64,000 nucleotides of DNA from an uncultured Dysosmobacter sp. (lineage in GTDB: Bacteria > Bacillota > Clostridia > Oscillospirales > Oscillospiraceae), in NCBI GenBank assembly GCA_947625655.1, contig CANQPD010000008.1:40715-104714 (forward strand). Reading direction: 5' to 3'. Numbering within the stretch: position 1 is the stretch's first letter; each line of letters starts with the position of its first letter. The translations under genes were made by a program, and so were the position numbers. Shown one piece after another: positions 16,840 through 26,211 of the stretch. Below the pieces are notes generated by a model that made no database searches, was not told where the DNA came from, and was given only the letters and a program-made list of their open reading frames with translations.

Positions 16840-17688
16840 TTATTTTTTCAGCTTCCTGCCCGCCATGTTGGCGGCCAGGTTGATGAGGAATGTCAAAATC
16901 ATCAAAATCGCGGTGATGGCAAAGGCCACGCCGGTCTCACCCCGCTCGTTGGCATAGACATACAGCGCCACGGTCAGCGTGGCGGAGGAGGACTCCATGG
17001 CCCCCCAGAAGCTGTTGAGCACCAGGCCGAAGCCGGCGGTGAACAGCAGGGCCGCGCTCTCGCCCACGATGCGCCCCACCGCCAGGATGCAGCCGGTGAC
17101 GATGCCGTCCACGGCGTTGGGCAGCACCACGGTGCGGACCATATGCCACTTGCCCGCCCCCAGGCCCAGGGCGCCCTCCCGGTAGGACTGGGGCACGGTC
17201 TTCAAGCTCTCCTGGGTGGTGCGGACGATGGTGGGCAGGACCATGATGACCAGCGTCAGGCCGCCGGCCTTGATGCCGGCCTGCCAGCCCAGCATCTGCA
17301 GGAAGAACAGCATGCCCACCAGGCCGAAGATGATGGAGGGGATGCCCGTCAGCGTCTCGGTGGCGAATTCGATGACGGAGACCAGCCTGCGGTTCGCGGC
17401 GTACTCCGTCAGATAGATGGCGGCCCCCACCCCCAGGGGCAGGACGATCACCATGGCCACGATGATGATATAGAAGGTGTTGAGGATATTGGGCAGGATG
17501 CCGATGGTGTCCTTGATATAGCTGGTTTGAGACGTCAGCAGCTCCCAGGTGATGTTGCCCAGCCCGCGGTAGAAGATATAGCCGATGAGGAACGCCAGCA
17601 GTGCGCAGGTCAGCCCGGCGCAGAGCCACAGCAGGGCCCGCATCCCCTTGTCGTAGGCCTGGCGGCGGGGGGATAACTTCTGTTCCAC
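16840..17688 (-). CDS. pstA: Phosphate ABC transporter permease PstA
   Basis: 282 residues with six predicted membrane segments and the EAA-type cytoplasmic loop ([21 protein letters not shown]) that contacts PstB. GTG start at 17688 with GAGG upstream, 3 bp after the pstC stop. Confidence 0.95.
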   Translation of the reverse strand: MEQKLSPRRQAYDKGMRALLWLCAGLTCALLAFLIGYIFYRGLGNITWELLTSQTSYIKDTIGILPNILNTFYIIIVAMVIVLPLGVGAAIYLTEYAANRRLVSVIEFATETLTGIPSIIFGLVGMLFFLQMLGWQAGIKAGGLTLVIMVLPTIVRTTQESLKTVPQSYREGALGLGAGKWHMVRTVVLPNAVDGIVTGCILAVGRIVGESAALLFTAGFGLVLNSFWGAMESSSATLTVALYVYANERGETGVAFAITAILMILTFLINLAANMAGRKLKK

Positions 17689-17691
17689 GCT

Positions 17692-18645
17692 TCAGACCTC
17701 CTTCTTGTTCTTGATGAACACGTTCAGCAGCACGTTGATGAGCATGATGAACAAAAACAGCACCAGGCCGATGGAGTACAGGGCGTTGCGCTGCAGGCTG
17801 CCCACGGAGGCGTAGGACATCTCTGAGGCGATGGCGGTGGTCAGAAACCGCACGGAGGTGAACAGCCCCGGCATATTGGCCACGTTGCCGGAGACCATGA
17901 TGATGGCCATGGCCTCGCCGATGGCCCGGCCCACGCCCAGCACCACCGCCGTGGCCACGCCGCTGCTGGCGGCGGGCAGGGACACCCGGAAATAGGTCTC
18001 GATCCTGGTGGCCCCCAGGGCCAGGGAAGCCTCCTCATACTCCCGGGGCACGGCCCGGAGGGCCGTCTCGGAGACATTGATGATGGAGGGCAGGATCATG
18101 ATGGCCAGCACCACAATGGCCGCCAGCAGGCAGGCGCCGGAACTGAGGCCGAACAGGCGGCGGATGGCGGGCACCAGCACGATCATGCCAACCAGGCCGT
18201 ACACCACGGAGGGGATCCCCGCCAGCAGCTCCACGGCGGTGTGGATGACCCTGGCGGCCCTGGGCGGCGCCACTTTCGCCAGGAAGATGGCCGTCATCAG
18301 CCCCACGGGCACGCCGATGAGGACGGCCCCGGCGGTGCCGTAAACAGAGGTCAGGATAAAGGGCAGGATGCCGTAGGACGGCTCCGCCGTGGTGGCGGTG
18401 GGCGCCCAGACTTCCCCGAAGAGGAAGTCGGTCAGTCCGATCTGCCGGATGGCGGGCAGGCCGGAGACGATCAGATAGAGGCTGATAAACAGCACGAAGG
18501 CCACGGCCACCACGCCGCAAAGCAAAAACAGCAGGTGGAAAAACAGCTCCATGGCATTCCGGGCCCCTGTGGGGGCCCGCTTTCCGCGGGGCGGCGCCGC
18601 AAACAAAACGCCGTCCGTAACGGCTTTTGCGATTTCACGTTCCAC
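17692..18645 (-). CDS. pstC: Phosphate ABC transporter permease PstC
   Basis: 317 residues starting at a GTG with GGAG 9 nt upstream. A short soluble N-terminus is followed by six membrane segments and the EAA loop (EYEEASLALGATRIETYFRV). It pairs with PstA to form the channel for phosphate delivered by PstS. Confidence 0.95.
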   Translation of the reverse strand: MEREIAKAVTDGVLFAAPPRGKRAPTGARNAMELFFHLLFLLCGVVAVAFVLFISLYLIVSGLPAIRQIGLTDFLFGEVWAPTATTAEPSYGILPFILTSVYGTAGAVLIGVPVGLMTAIFLAKVAPPRAARVIHTAVELLAGIPSVVYGLVGMIVLVPAIRRLFGLSSGACLLAAIVVLAIMILPSIINVSETALRAVPREYEEASLALGATRIETYFRVSLPAASSGVATAVVLGVGRAIGEAMAIIMVSGNVANMPGLFTSVRFLTTAIASEMSYASVGSLQRNALYSIGLVLFLFIMLINVLLNVFIKNKKEV

Positions 18646-18735
18646 AGGGAATGCTCCTTTCCGATATCTGCCGGAACAGCCCCCGCCCCATTGTTATGTG
18701 GGTGGAGGCTGTCTCCGAGAGGGACTTCCTGTCGA

Positions 18736-19605
18736 TCACGCCACAGGCACGGCCCCGGCGGCGCGGATCAGGTCGCCCGCGGCGGCGGAGGTGGCGAAGT
18801 CGAAGAACGCCTGGGCCTGGGCGCTGAGGGCCGCGCCGTCCCTTGTCACCAGGACGAAGGGGCGCTGGATCTCATAGCTGCCGTCCAGCACGGTCTCCTC
18901 AGAGCAGGTCACGCCGCCCACGGTGACGGCCTTGACGGTGTCCTTCAGCGCGGACAGGGAGGCATAGCCGATGGCATTGGGGTTGCCGGCCACGGCCTCA
19001 ATGACAGCGCCGGTGGAGGTCAGCTCCTGATCCAGCTTGCAGGCGTCGGTGGTACCGGTGATGGACTCGAAGCCGTCCCGGGTGCCGGAGCCGGCCTCCC
19101 GGCCGATGCAGGAGATGGTGCCGCTCTGTCCGCCCAGCTGGCTCCAGTCGGTGATCTCGCCGGAGAAGATCTGGGCGATCTGCTCCACGGTCAGATCCTC
19201 CACGCCGTTGGCGGGGTTGACGATGACGGCGATGCCGTCCAGGGCCACGGTGGTGCCCACCAGGCCGGCGGCCGCCTCCTCGTCCTTCAGGGCCCGGGAG
19301 GAAAGGCCGATGTCGCAGGTGCCGTTCTTGGCGGCCTCGATGCCGGTGCCGGAGCCGGTGGCGTCATAGGTGACCTTCACGCCGCTGTTGTCGGCCATGA
19401 ACTGCTCGCTGAGAGCGCCGATGACCTTCTCCATGGAGGTGGAGCCGTTGGTGGAGACAGAGCCGCTGAGGGGGGCCGTCTCGGGCTGCTGTTCCGTCTG
19501 GGCGGGCTCCTGGGTGCTCTCCGTCTCCTTTTCGGAAGAGCCGCAGCCGGCCAGCAGGGACGCGGCCAGGGTCAAAGTCAGCAAAAGTGCAAATCCTTTT
19601 TTCAT
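18736..19605 (-). CDS. pstS: Phosphate-binding lipoprotein PstS
   Basis: 289 residues. Signal peptide with lipobox LLAGCG (Cys20), then an acidic Gln/Glu/Thr linker. Phosphate-binding motifs follow: GSTSMEKV, ATGSGTGIEA and GREAGSGTRDGF, the last being the classic PstS phosphate loop. It is tethered outside the membrane and hands phosphate to PstCA. First gene of the operon, preceded by candidate PhoP boxes. Confidence 0.95.
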   Translation of the reverse strand: MKKGFALLLTLTLAASLLAGCGSSEKETESTQEPAQTEQQPETAPLSGSVSTNGSTSMEKVIGALSEQFMADNSGVKVTYDATGSGTGIEAAKNGTCDIGLSSRALKDEEAAAGLVGTTVALDGIAVIVNPANGVEDLTVEQIAQIFSGEITDWSQLGGQSGTISCIGREAGSGTRDGFESITGTTDACKLDQELTSTGAVIEAVAGNPNAIGYASLSALKDTVKAVTVGGVTCSEETVLDGSYEIQRPFVLVTRDGAALSAQAQAFFDFATSAAAGDLIRAAGAVPVA

Positions 19606-19662
19606 CTTGATGATCTCCTTTTGATATGTCTCGTGTTTCGATTTCTTTCAGGGTACGGCCAT

Positions 19663-19707
19663 AGTATAAGCAGTCCAACGTAAAATCCGTCACCAGCGGT
19701 TTGTAAA
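19663..19707 (-). promoter_or_regulatory. pstS promoter with candidate PhoP boxes
   Basis: On the minus strand TTTACA (19707-19702) and TTTTACG (19685-19679) lie about two helical turns apart, followed by a good -10 TATACT (19668-19663) but no consensus -35. That arrangement is typical of an activator-dependent Pho promoter. Confidence 0.45.
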
Positions 19708-19782
19708 GTCTGGGTTAAATCTCAGTTTTCCCGAAAAGGCGCAAAAAATGACTGTGAGCGTTTTTTACCGCGGAGCAGCAAA

Positions 19783-19815
19783 AAATCCGGGACCGCTTTC
19801 GCGGTCCCGGACGGG
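19783..19815 (-). terminator. Symporter terminator, distal copy of a 33-bp duplication
   Basis: A 10-bp perfect stem with GAAA loop followed on the minus strand by ATTTTTT. It is a 33-bp duplicate of 20035-20067, but only this copy kept the T run. Confidence 0.8.
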
Positions 19816-20034
19816 AGCTTGTCAAAAAACCTTTGTTTGGAGAAAATGAATTCCGTTTCGCAGGGGGAGTACGAGGGGGCTCCCGCCCCCTCGTGTTGGA
19901 TCAAATGCCTGCAAAAAGCCTGCGGCAGCAGCCCGTTGCGCCGCGAAGCGGCAGCTTTTGGGCTGCGAAGCAGGCAAAAAACGAGGCATTGTTCAGGCTG
20001 TCGAAAAAGTCCAGCGGACTTTTTCGACAGCCTG
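19816..20034 (-). repeat. MITE-like dispersed repeat, family A copy 1
   Basis: 219 bp, reverse-complement relative of 26212-26436 and 37159-37376. Imperfect terminal inverted repeats: AG..TGTCGAAAAA at one end and AGCTTGTC(G)AAAAA at the other. Internal hairpins include GGGGGCTCCCGCCCCC. Non-coding. Inserted directly after the symporter terminator hairpin, which is duplicated on both sides. Confidence 0.8.
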
Positions 20035-20067
20035 AAATCCGGGACCGCTTTCGCGGTCCCGGACGGG
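20035..20067 (-). repeat. 33-bp duplicated terminator hairpin, gene-proximal copy
   Basis: Same 33 bp as 19783-19815; here the hairpin is followed by element sequence rather than a T run, so it has probably lost terminator strength. Confidence 0.8.
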
Positions 20068-20085
20068 GAATTCGCTGCAGAAGTT

Positions 20086-21279
20086 TTACAGGATGGGGGA
20101 CTGGATCTTCTCGTCCTTGATGCCGTGCTTTTCCGCATAGCCGGTGAGCATCAGGGTCAGGGCGCCGTCGCCGGTGACGTTGCAGGCGGTGCCGAAGCTG
20201 TCCTGCAGGGCGAAGATGGCCAGCATCAGGGCGGTGCCGGCGTCGTCAAACAGCAAAACGCCGGTGATCAGGCCCAGAGAGGCCATGACCGTGCCGCCGG
20301 GGACGCCGGGGGCGCCGATGGCAAAGATGCCCAGCAGCATGCAGAACAGGATCATGGTGCCCACGCTGGGGATGGAGCCGTAGAGCATCTTGGAGATGGT
20401 CATGCAGAAGAACACCTCCGTCAGCACGGAGCCGCACAGGTGGATGTTGGCGAACAGGGGAATGCCGAAGCTGACCATGTCACGGCGCAGCACCTTGCTC
20501 TTGCCGGCGCAGTCCAGCGCCACGGCCAGGGTGGCGGCGGAGGACATGGTGCCCACGGCGGTCAGATAGGCGGGGCCGTAGTGCCGCAGGACCTCCCAGG
20601 GGTTCTTGCCGGAGTAGGCGCCGGCCAGCAGATACAGCACCGCCAGCCAGATGTAATGGCCGATCATGACGATGATGATGACCTGCAAAAAGGCGGGCAG
20701 CTAGCGGGTGATGGAGCCCTCATAGCTCAGGTTGCAGAAGGTGGTTGCAATGTAGAACGGCAGCAGGGGAATGATGATCTTGGAGACAATGTCCAGCACG
20801 ATGTTCTGGAACTCCGCCAGGATGTCGATGGTCTTCTGGGACTTGGTCCAGGTGGCCGCCAGGCCCAGGAGGATGGACAGCACCAGCGCGCTCATGACGC
20901 TCATGATCTGGGGGATGTTCAGCTCGAACACCACGCCGGGCAGGTCCCGCAGGCCCGCCACATTGGTGTCGATGGACAGGTGGGGGATCAGGGCATAGCC
21001 GGCGACGGTGGACATGAACGCCGCGCAGATGGAGGACACATAGGCGATGACCACCGCCACGCCCAGCAGGCGGGAGGCGTTTCCGCCCAGCTTGGTGATG
21101 GACGGCGCGATAAAGCCGATGATGATGAGGGGCACGCAGAAGGTGATGAGCTGGCCCATGATGTACTGCAGGGTGACGATGACCTTCATGACGCTCTCCG
21201 GGAATACCAGTCCGCAGAGAATGCCGATGATGATGCCCAAAATCAGGCGGAACGGCAGGCTGCTGAATAGTTTTTTCAT
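20086..21279 (-). pseudogene. Dicarboxylate/amino acid:cation symporter (DAACS), interrupted by an in-frame TAG
   Basis: The reading frame from the ATG at 21279 (GGAGGAAAAC upstream) encodes a full-length DAACS/GltP-DctA-like transporter of 398 codons. A single TAG at 20703-20701 (codon 193) splits it. Sequence before (NLSYEGSITR) and after (LPAFLQVIIIVMIGHYIW) continues in the same frame without gap, so a CAG-to-TAG change explains it. Conserved family segments remain intact downstream (SSAATLAVALDCA; PGVPGGTVMASLG; DSFGTACNVTGDGA), so the lesion is recent, a sequencing error, or suppressed. The protein would import glutamate, aspartate or C4-dicarboxylates with Na+ or H+. The second half could start at a TTG near 20688 but would lack the first transport helices. 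Confidence 0.85.
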
Positions 21280-21500
21280 GTTTTCCTCCCTATTTCTTCT
21301 CCGCCCCGGCACGGAGCGGCCCACATTGGCGCGCCGCACACCGGCGCACCTGTTATTATAGTATCCCTCAGAAATTGGAAAATCAACGAAGGAAACCGAT
21401 AGGTTATTCCCGTCCCGGCGGCTTTCACCGCGCATTTTTTGATATTTTTGCAAAGTTGAATCGTTTTCGTCAGGAAATTTTCTTTTTTCCTGGAAGGATA

Positions 21501-21530
21501 TTGACAGGAAAAATGCAGGTCTGTTATGAT
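21501..21530 (+). promoter_or_regulatory. pfkA promoter
   Basis: TTGACA (21501-21506), 18-bp spacer, TATGAT (21525-21530), about 90 bp before the start codon. Confidence 0.65.
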
Positions 21531-21621
21531 GTGGGCAGACGGCCCCGCTGCCACCGGGCCGCCTGCATCCGCCAAATTTCCACCGTATGTCTGAAAAATC
21601 GGAAGGAGCGCGAAAGAACCT

Positions 21622-22632
21622 ATGGAGAAACAGGTCAAGCGTATCGGCGTTCTCACCAGCGGCGGCGACGCCCCGGGCATGAACGCGGCGGTCCGGGCCG
21701 TGGTGCGGACCGCCGTCAACCACGGGATCGACTGCATCGGCATCCGCCGGGGCTGGAACGGTCTCATCAACAGCGATTTCATCCACATGAACGCCTCCAG
21801 CGTCAGCCACATCATTGACAAGGGCGGCACCATGCTGTACACCGCCCGCAGCGAGGAATTCCGGGAGCCCGCCGGCCGGGCCAAGGCCCTGGCCACCTGC
21901 AAGCTGCTGGGACTGGACGGCATTGTGGCCATCGGCGGCGACGGCACCTTCCGGGGCGCGCTGGCCCTGAGCCGTCAGGCCGCGGAATCCGGCCATGACC
22001 TCCAGGTGGTGGGCATCCCCGCCACCATCGACAATGACATTGGCTGCTCCCATTACACCATCGGCTTCGACACCGCCTGCAACACCGCCATCGAGTGCGT
22101 GGATAAGCTGCGGGACACCATGCAGTCCCACGAGCGCTGCTCCGTGGTGGAGGTCATGGGCCGCCACGCGGGATACCTTGCCCTGTATGTGGGCATCGCC
22201 GTGGGCGCCACCGCCGTGCTGATCCCGGAGCGGGAGGTGGACTTTGAGCGGGACATTGTGGAGAAGATCCGCCGCGCCCGTCTGGCGGGCACCACCCATT
22301 ACATGGTGGTGGTGGCCGAGGGCGCCGGCAGCGCCATGGACATCGCCTCCCGCATCCACGATGAGATCGGCATTGATCCCCGGGTCACCGTGCTGGGCCA
22401 TATCCAGCGGGGCGGCTCCCCCACCGCCCGGGACCGTGAGACCGCCAGCCGCATGGGCTACAAGGCCGTCGTCACCTTGATGGAGGGCAAGGGCAACCGC
22501 ATCGTCGGCACTCAGAACGGCCGCATCGTGGACCTGGACATGGAAGAGGCCCTGCAGATGACGAAGACCTTCCAGATGGACCGCTACGAGGTGCTGGAAT
22601 CCCTGTCCAGCACGAAAAATCCCATGCTGTGA
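21622..22632 (+). CDS. pfkA: ATP-dependent 6-phosphofructokinase
   Basis: 336 residues. GVLTSGGDAPGMNAA at the N-terminus, GGDGT near residue 103 (a glycine where pyrophosphate-type enzymes have Asp), ATIDND with catalytic Asp137, and MGRHAG near 175. It phosphorylates fructose 6-phosphate in cytosolic glycolysis. The ATP preference follows from GGDGT and the absence of Lys before TIDND. Monocistronic with its own promoter; pyk is not adjacent. Confidence 0.96.
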   Translation: MEKQVKRIGVLTSGGDAPGMNAAVRAVVRTAVNHGIDCIGIRRGWNGLINSDFIHMNASSVSHIIDKGGTMLYTARSEEFREPAGRAKALATCKLLGLDGIVAIGGDGTFRGALALSRQAAESGHDLQVVGIPATIDNDIGCSHYTIGFDTACNTAIECVDKLRDTMQSHERCSVVEVMGRHAGYLALYVGIAVGATAVLIPEREVDFERDIVEKIRRARLAGTTHYMVVVAEGAGSAMDIASRIHDEIGIDPRVTVLGHIQRGGSPTARDRETASRMGYKAVVTLMEGKGNRIVGTQNGRIVDLDMEEALQMTKTFQMDRYEVLESLSSTKNPML

Positions 22633-22647
22633 CTGTTTATACATATG

Positions 22648-22681
22648 ACGCGCCCCCGGAGGATCTCCTCCGGGGGCGTGT
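22648..22681. terminator. pfkA/trkH terminator, copy 1 of a 34-bp duplication
   Basis: A 15-bp GC-rich stem with AT loop. It matches 22837-22870 at 33 of 34 positions. The symmetric hairpin could serve both convergent genes. Confidence 0.75.
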
Positions 22682-22836
22682 CAGCCCGGCGAAAATATCT
22701 TTTCGCCGGGCTGAGCAAGTTTTTCTGAATATCATTCAGAAAAACTTCGATTAAAAACGAAAGACACCCCTCCTGGGTTTCTTTCGTAACTATCTTCCTT
22801 CCCGTTGTCCGGCGTTTCTGCCTCTCACCGGTCCAA
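22682..22836. repeat. Structured insertion between duplicated terminators (element D)
   Basis: 155 bp, non-coding, made of successive hairpins: CAGCCCGGCGAAAA/TTTTCGCCGGGCTG, AGTTTTTCTGAAT/ATTCAGAAAAACT and CGAAAGA...TCTTTCG. No second copy of its body was recognised in the window. Confidence 0.6.
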
Positions 22837-22870
22837 ACGCGCCCCCGGAGGATCTCCTCCGGGGGCGCGT
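22837..22870. terminator. pfkA/trkH terminator, copy 2 of a 34-bp duplication
   Basis: Near-identical to 22648-22681; followed by a pyrimidine-rich run (CTTCATCTCTATCTC...) just before the trkH stop. Confidence 0.75.
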
Positions 22871-22894
22871 CTTCATCTCTATCTCTATCTCTTT

Positions 22895-24361
22895 TCAGCG
22901 CTCAAGGGGCCGCCGCACCACCAGCCGCCGCTTCCAGATGGAGGGTGCGAACAGCAGCAGCATGGGGAAGATCTCCAGCCGCCCCACCAGCATGTCAAAG
23001 GACAGCAGCAGCTTGGATGCCGGGGAGAAGGCGGAGAAGTTGCCCATGGGCCCCACCATCTCCAGGCCGGGGCCGATGTTGTTGATGCAGGCGGCCAGGG
23101 CGGTGAAGGTGGTCACCAGGTCGAACTGCTCCAGCGACAGCAGCAGAAACGACGCCACAAAGATCAGCACGTATACCGAAAGGTACACATGGGCCCCCCG
23201 GATGCTCTTGTCCGACAGGGGCTTCCCCTCCAGCCGGACGGTGGTCACGGCGTTGGGGTGCAGCATCTTCCGCATATCCGCCAGGGAGGATTTCACCAGG
23301 ATCAGAATGCGGGACACCTTGAGGCCGCCGCCGGTGGACCCGGCGCAGGCGCCCACGAACATCAGCGCCACCAAAATACCCTTGGAGAATGTGGGCCAGG
23401 CGTTGAAATCCACCGTGCCGTAGCCAGTGGTGGTGATGATGGAGGACACCTGGAAAAACGCGTGGCGCAGGCTGGTGCCCACAGAGCCGTAGATATGGAC
23501 GATGTCCGCAGCGATGGCCAGCACCGCCGCCGCCACGATCACAAGATATGCCCGCAGCTCCTCGGAGCGGAACACATCCCGGAACCTGCGGATCAGCAGG
23601 AAATAATACAGGTTGAAGTTCACGCCGAAGAGCAGCATGAACACGCCGATGACAATGTCGAAATAGGCGCTCTCATAGGCGCCCACGCTGAGATTCCGGC
23701 TGCTGAAGCCGCCGGTGCCCGCGGTGCCGAAGGCGTGGATGCAGGCATCGAACAGGGGCATCCCCCCCGCCAGCAGCAGGATGATCTCCATGACTGTCAT
23801 CACAAAGTAGATGCCATACAAAATTTTAGCGGTGTCGCTCATGCGGCTGACCAGCTTGCCCACCGACGGCCCGGGCACCTCCGCCCGCATCAGGTGCATG
23901 CCGTGGCCATCGGTCATGGGCAGGATGGCCATGACGAACACCAGCACGCCCATGCCGCCGATCCAGTGGGTGAAGCTCCGCCAGAACAGGCCGCTGCGGC
24001 TCAGGTGCTCCACCTCCGTCAGGATCGTGGAGCCGGTGGTGGTGAAGCCGGACACCGTCTCAAAAAAGGCGTCCACAAAATTGGGGATGTCCCCGGAGAT
24101 GACGAAGGGCATGGCTCCAAAGACGGAGAGGAACACCCAGGCCAGGGCCACCACCGCAAAGCCGTCCCGGGCGTAGATGGACGTGCGCCGGGGCCGGCGG
24201 ACGCCAAACAGCAGCCCCACCGCCAGCAGCGCCAGCGCCGGGATAAAAAACGGTCCGGCGGACTCGCCGTACACCAGCGCCGTCAGCATGGGCAGCACCA
24301 TGAGGGCGGCCTCCGTCAGCAGGATGCGGCCGATGACGAAGCCGATCATTTGATAATTCAT
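22895..24361 (-). CDS. trkH: Trk/Ktr potassium uptake channel subunit TrkH
   Basis: 488 residues from the ATG at 24361 (GGAGGGG upstream). Multiple membrane-pore-membrane repeats with selectivity-filter-like GFTTTGST, GTAGTGGFS, TTTGYGT and the related ACINNIGPG. It moves K+ across the cytoplasmic membrane with TrkA as nucleotide-gated cytosolic partner. It follows trkA by 13 bp on the minus strand. Confidence 0.95.
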   Translation of the reverse strand: MNYQMIGFVIGRILLTEAALMVLPMLTALVYGESAGPFFIPALALLAVGLLFGVRRPRRTSIYARDGFAVVALAWVFLSVFGAMPFVISGDIPNFVDAFFETVSGFTTTGSTILTEVEHLSRSGLFWRSFTHWIGGMGVLVFVMAILPMTDGHGMHLMRAEVPGPSVGKLVSRMSDTAKILYGIYFVMTVMEIILLLAGGMPLFDACIHAFGTAGTGGFSSRNLSVGAYESAYFDIVIGVFMLLFGVNFNLYYFLLIRRFRDVFRSEELRAYLVIVAAAVLAIAADIVHIYGSVGTSLRHAFFQVSSIITTTGYGTVDFNAWPTFSKGILVALMFVGACAGSTGGGLKVSRILILVKSSLADMRKMLHPNAVTTVRLEGKPLSDKSIRGAHVYLSVYVLIFVASFLLLSLEQFDLVTTFTALAACINNIGPGLEMVGPMGNFSAFSPASKLLLSFDMLVGRLEIFPMLLLFAPSIWKRRLVVRRPLER

Positions 24362-24374
24362 AGCCCCTCCGCCT

Positions 24375-25736
24375 TTACCGCAGGATGTCGTGGATGTCCT
24401 GAAGGGTGGTGTCCGTGGTGACCACGATGACATCGTCGTTCAGGTTCAGCACGTCATTGCCGGAGGGGATGACGATGCGGCCGTTCCGCCGGACGATGCC
24501 CGCCAGCAGGATGCCGCTTTTCAGCTTCAGGTCCTTCAGCGGCACGCCGATGAAGGGCACGTCCTCCGTCACGCCGAACTCCAGGGCCTCCACCGCGCCG
24601 TCCACCAGCCGGTGGAGGGTCTTGATCTTGGCGCCGGAGGCGCACTCCATGGCCCGGACGTACTGGACGATCAGCTCCGTGGTCACGCTGCGGGCGGACA
24701 CCACGCTGTCGATCATGCTCTCGTTGGACACCAGGTCCACCAGGGACTTGCGGTTGATCTTGGCGATCACCTTGCAGTCGCCGCCCTGCTTGGCGGCGCA
24801 CATGGACATGAGGATGTTGGCCTCGTCGATGCCGGTGATGGCCACAAAGGCGTCGGTCTGCTCGATGCCCTCCTCGTGGAGCAGTTCGCTGTCGGTGCCG
24901 TCCCCCACGATGACCAGGGCCTTGGGCAGCTGTTCGCTCATCTGGATGCAGCGCTGCTCGTTCTGGTCGATGATCTTCACGGACATGCCCATGTCCAGCA
25001 GCTCCGAGGCCAGATAGTAGCAGATCTTGCTGGCGCCCACAATCATCACCGAGGACGCCCGGCTGCGGAACACCCCCAGGTGCTGGAAAAACTGGGCCAG
25101 CTGGTCCGGCGCGGCGGTGAGATAGATCTTGTCCCCGGACTTCAGCACGAAATCGCCGGAGGGGATGATGGTCTCTCCCTTCCGGGCCACAGCACAGATC
25201 AGCACCCGGACCCGGATGTTCTTATAGAGGTCGGCCAGCTGCATGCCGTCCAGCGCGGAGCCGTTGGGCAGCCGGTATTCCACCAGCTCCAGCCGGCCCT
25301 TGGAAAAAGACTCCAGCTTCATGGCCGCCGGGAAGCGCAGCACACGGGCGATCTCACGGGCCGCGGCTTTCTCCGGGTTGATGGACATGCTGAGCCCCAG
25401 CTCCCTGCGCATGAAGCGGAGCTGCTTTTCATACTCCGGGTTGCGGACGCGGGCGATGGTGTGTTTCACCCCCATCATCTTGGCCACAAGACACGTCAAA
25501 ATATTGATTTCGTCGCTGGACGCGGTGGCGATCAGAAGGTCGGCCTTGTCTGTCTCCGCCTCCTTCTGCACCTCGTAGCTGGCGCCGTTGCCGCACACGC
25601 CCATCACGTCGTAGATATTGATGATGTTGTCGATCAGCTGGGGATTCTGGTCGATGACCGTCACCCTGTTGTCCGCGGAAAGCTGCTGCGTCAGCGCCAG
25701 GCCCACCTTGCCGGCGCCTACGATGATGATTTTCAT
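24375..25736 (-). CDS. trkA: Trk potassium transporter regulatory subunit TrkA
   Basis: 453 residues from the ATG at 25736 (GGAGG 4 nt upstream). Two tandem RCK units: Rossmann starts MKIIIVGAGKVG at residue 1 and VMIVGASKICYYLA near 232, each followed by a smaller RCK-C domain. It binds NAD(H) or ATP and gates TrkH. The duplicated-domain length is that of classic TrkA rather than single-domain KtrA. Confidence 0.95.
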   Translation of the reverse strand: MKIIIVGAGKVGLALTQQLSADNRVTVIDQNPQLIDNIINIYDVMGVCGNGASYEVQKEAETDKADLLIATASSDEINILTCLVAKMMGVKHTIARVRNPEYEKQLRFMRRELGLSMSINPEKAAAREIARVLRFPAAMKLESFSKGRLELVEYRLPNGSALDGMQLADLYKNIRVRVLICAVARKGETIIPSGDFVLKSGDKIYLTAAPDQLAQFFQHLGVFRSRASSVMIVGASKICYYLASELLDMGMSVKIIDQNEQRCIQMSEQLPKALVIVGDGTDSELLHEEGIEQTDAFVAITGIDEANILMSMCAAKQGGDCKVIAKINRKSLVDLVSNESMIDSVVSARSVTTELIVQYVRAMECASGAKIKTLHRLVDGAVEALEFGVTEDVPFIGVPLKDLKLKSGILLAGIVRRNGRIVIPSGNDVLNLNDDVIVVTTDTTLQDIHDILR

Positions 25737-25842
25737 ACTGCCTCCTGTCTGCATGCCGGGCGGATGGCAGTCCGCTCTGCCGTTTATGAAATTATAGCGA
25801 ATGTCCGCTCAAAAGGGAATACCCGTTTCGCGAAAATTTTCC

Positions 25843-25871
25843 TTGACAATCGCTTCGGACCCGGATAGAAT
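25843..25871 (+). promoter_or_regulatory. acpP promoter
   Basis: TTGACA (25843-25848), 17-bp spacer, TAGAAT (25866-25871); a near-consensus SigA promoter for the acyl carrier protein and perhaps the whole fatty acid locus. Confidence 0.75.
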
Positions 25872-25875
25872 ATGT

Positions 25876-25915
25876 TCAATTATTTTATTTAAATTTTTTT
25901 AATTAAAATAATTGA
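25876..25915. promoter_or_regulatory. A/T-rich dyad over the acpP transcription start
   Basis: Perfect 12-bp arms (25876-25887 and 25904-25915, TCAATTATTTTA and its complement) around an A/T core, overlapping the expected +1. It is a likely operator for a fatty acid regulator; the MarR-family gene ending the locus is the obvious candidate. Confidence 0.55.
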
Positions 25916-25942
25916 TATTTTGACGCAAAAAGGAGAACGACT

Positions 25943-26173
25943 ATGGAATTCGAGAAAGTGCGCGATATCATCGTGGAGACCCTGGGCTGTGATGCCGAGC
26001 AGGTGACCCCGGAGGCCTCTCTGGCCGACGACCTGGGGGCTGATTCCCTGGCCTCCGTGGAGCTGGTGATGGCGCTGGAGGAGGCCACCGGCGTCTCCAT
26101 CGATGACGCCGACATTGCCAATCTCAAAACCGTGGGCGATGTGATGCGCTACCTGGCCGCCCATAAGAACTGA
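25943..26173 (+). CDS. acpP: Acyl carrier protein
   Basis: 76 residues, acidic, four-helix ACP. The phosphopantetheine attachment site is Ser35 in LGADSLASVEL. It carries growing acyl chains for FabD, FabF, FabG, FabZ and FabK encoded downstream. AAAAAGGAG precedes the ATG. A repeat insertion of about 225 bp lies between it and accB. Confidence 0.96.
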   Translation: MEFEKVRDIIVETLGCDAEQVTPEASLADDLGADSLASVELVMALEEATGVSIDDADIANLKTVGDVMRYLAAHKN

Positions 26174-26179
26174 GCCGCC

Positions 26180-26211
26180 GCCCCGCCGGAGTCCCTCCGG
26201 CGGGACATCCC
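26180..26211 (+). repeat. 32-bp duplicated hairpin downstream of acpP, copy 1
   Basis: CCCGCCGGAG/CTCCGGCGGG stem; identical to 26437-26468. It may act as an attenuator after acpP; no T run follows. Confidence 0.8.
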
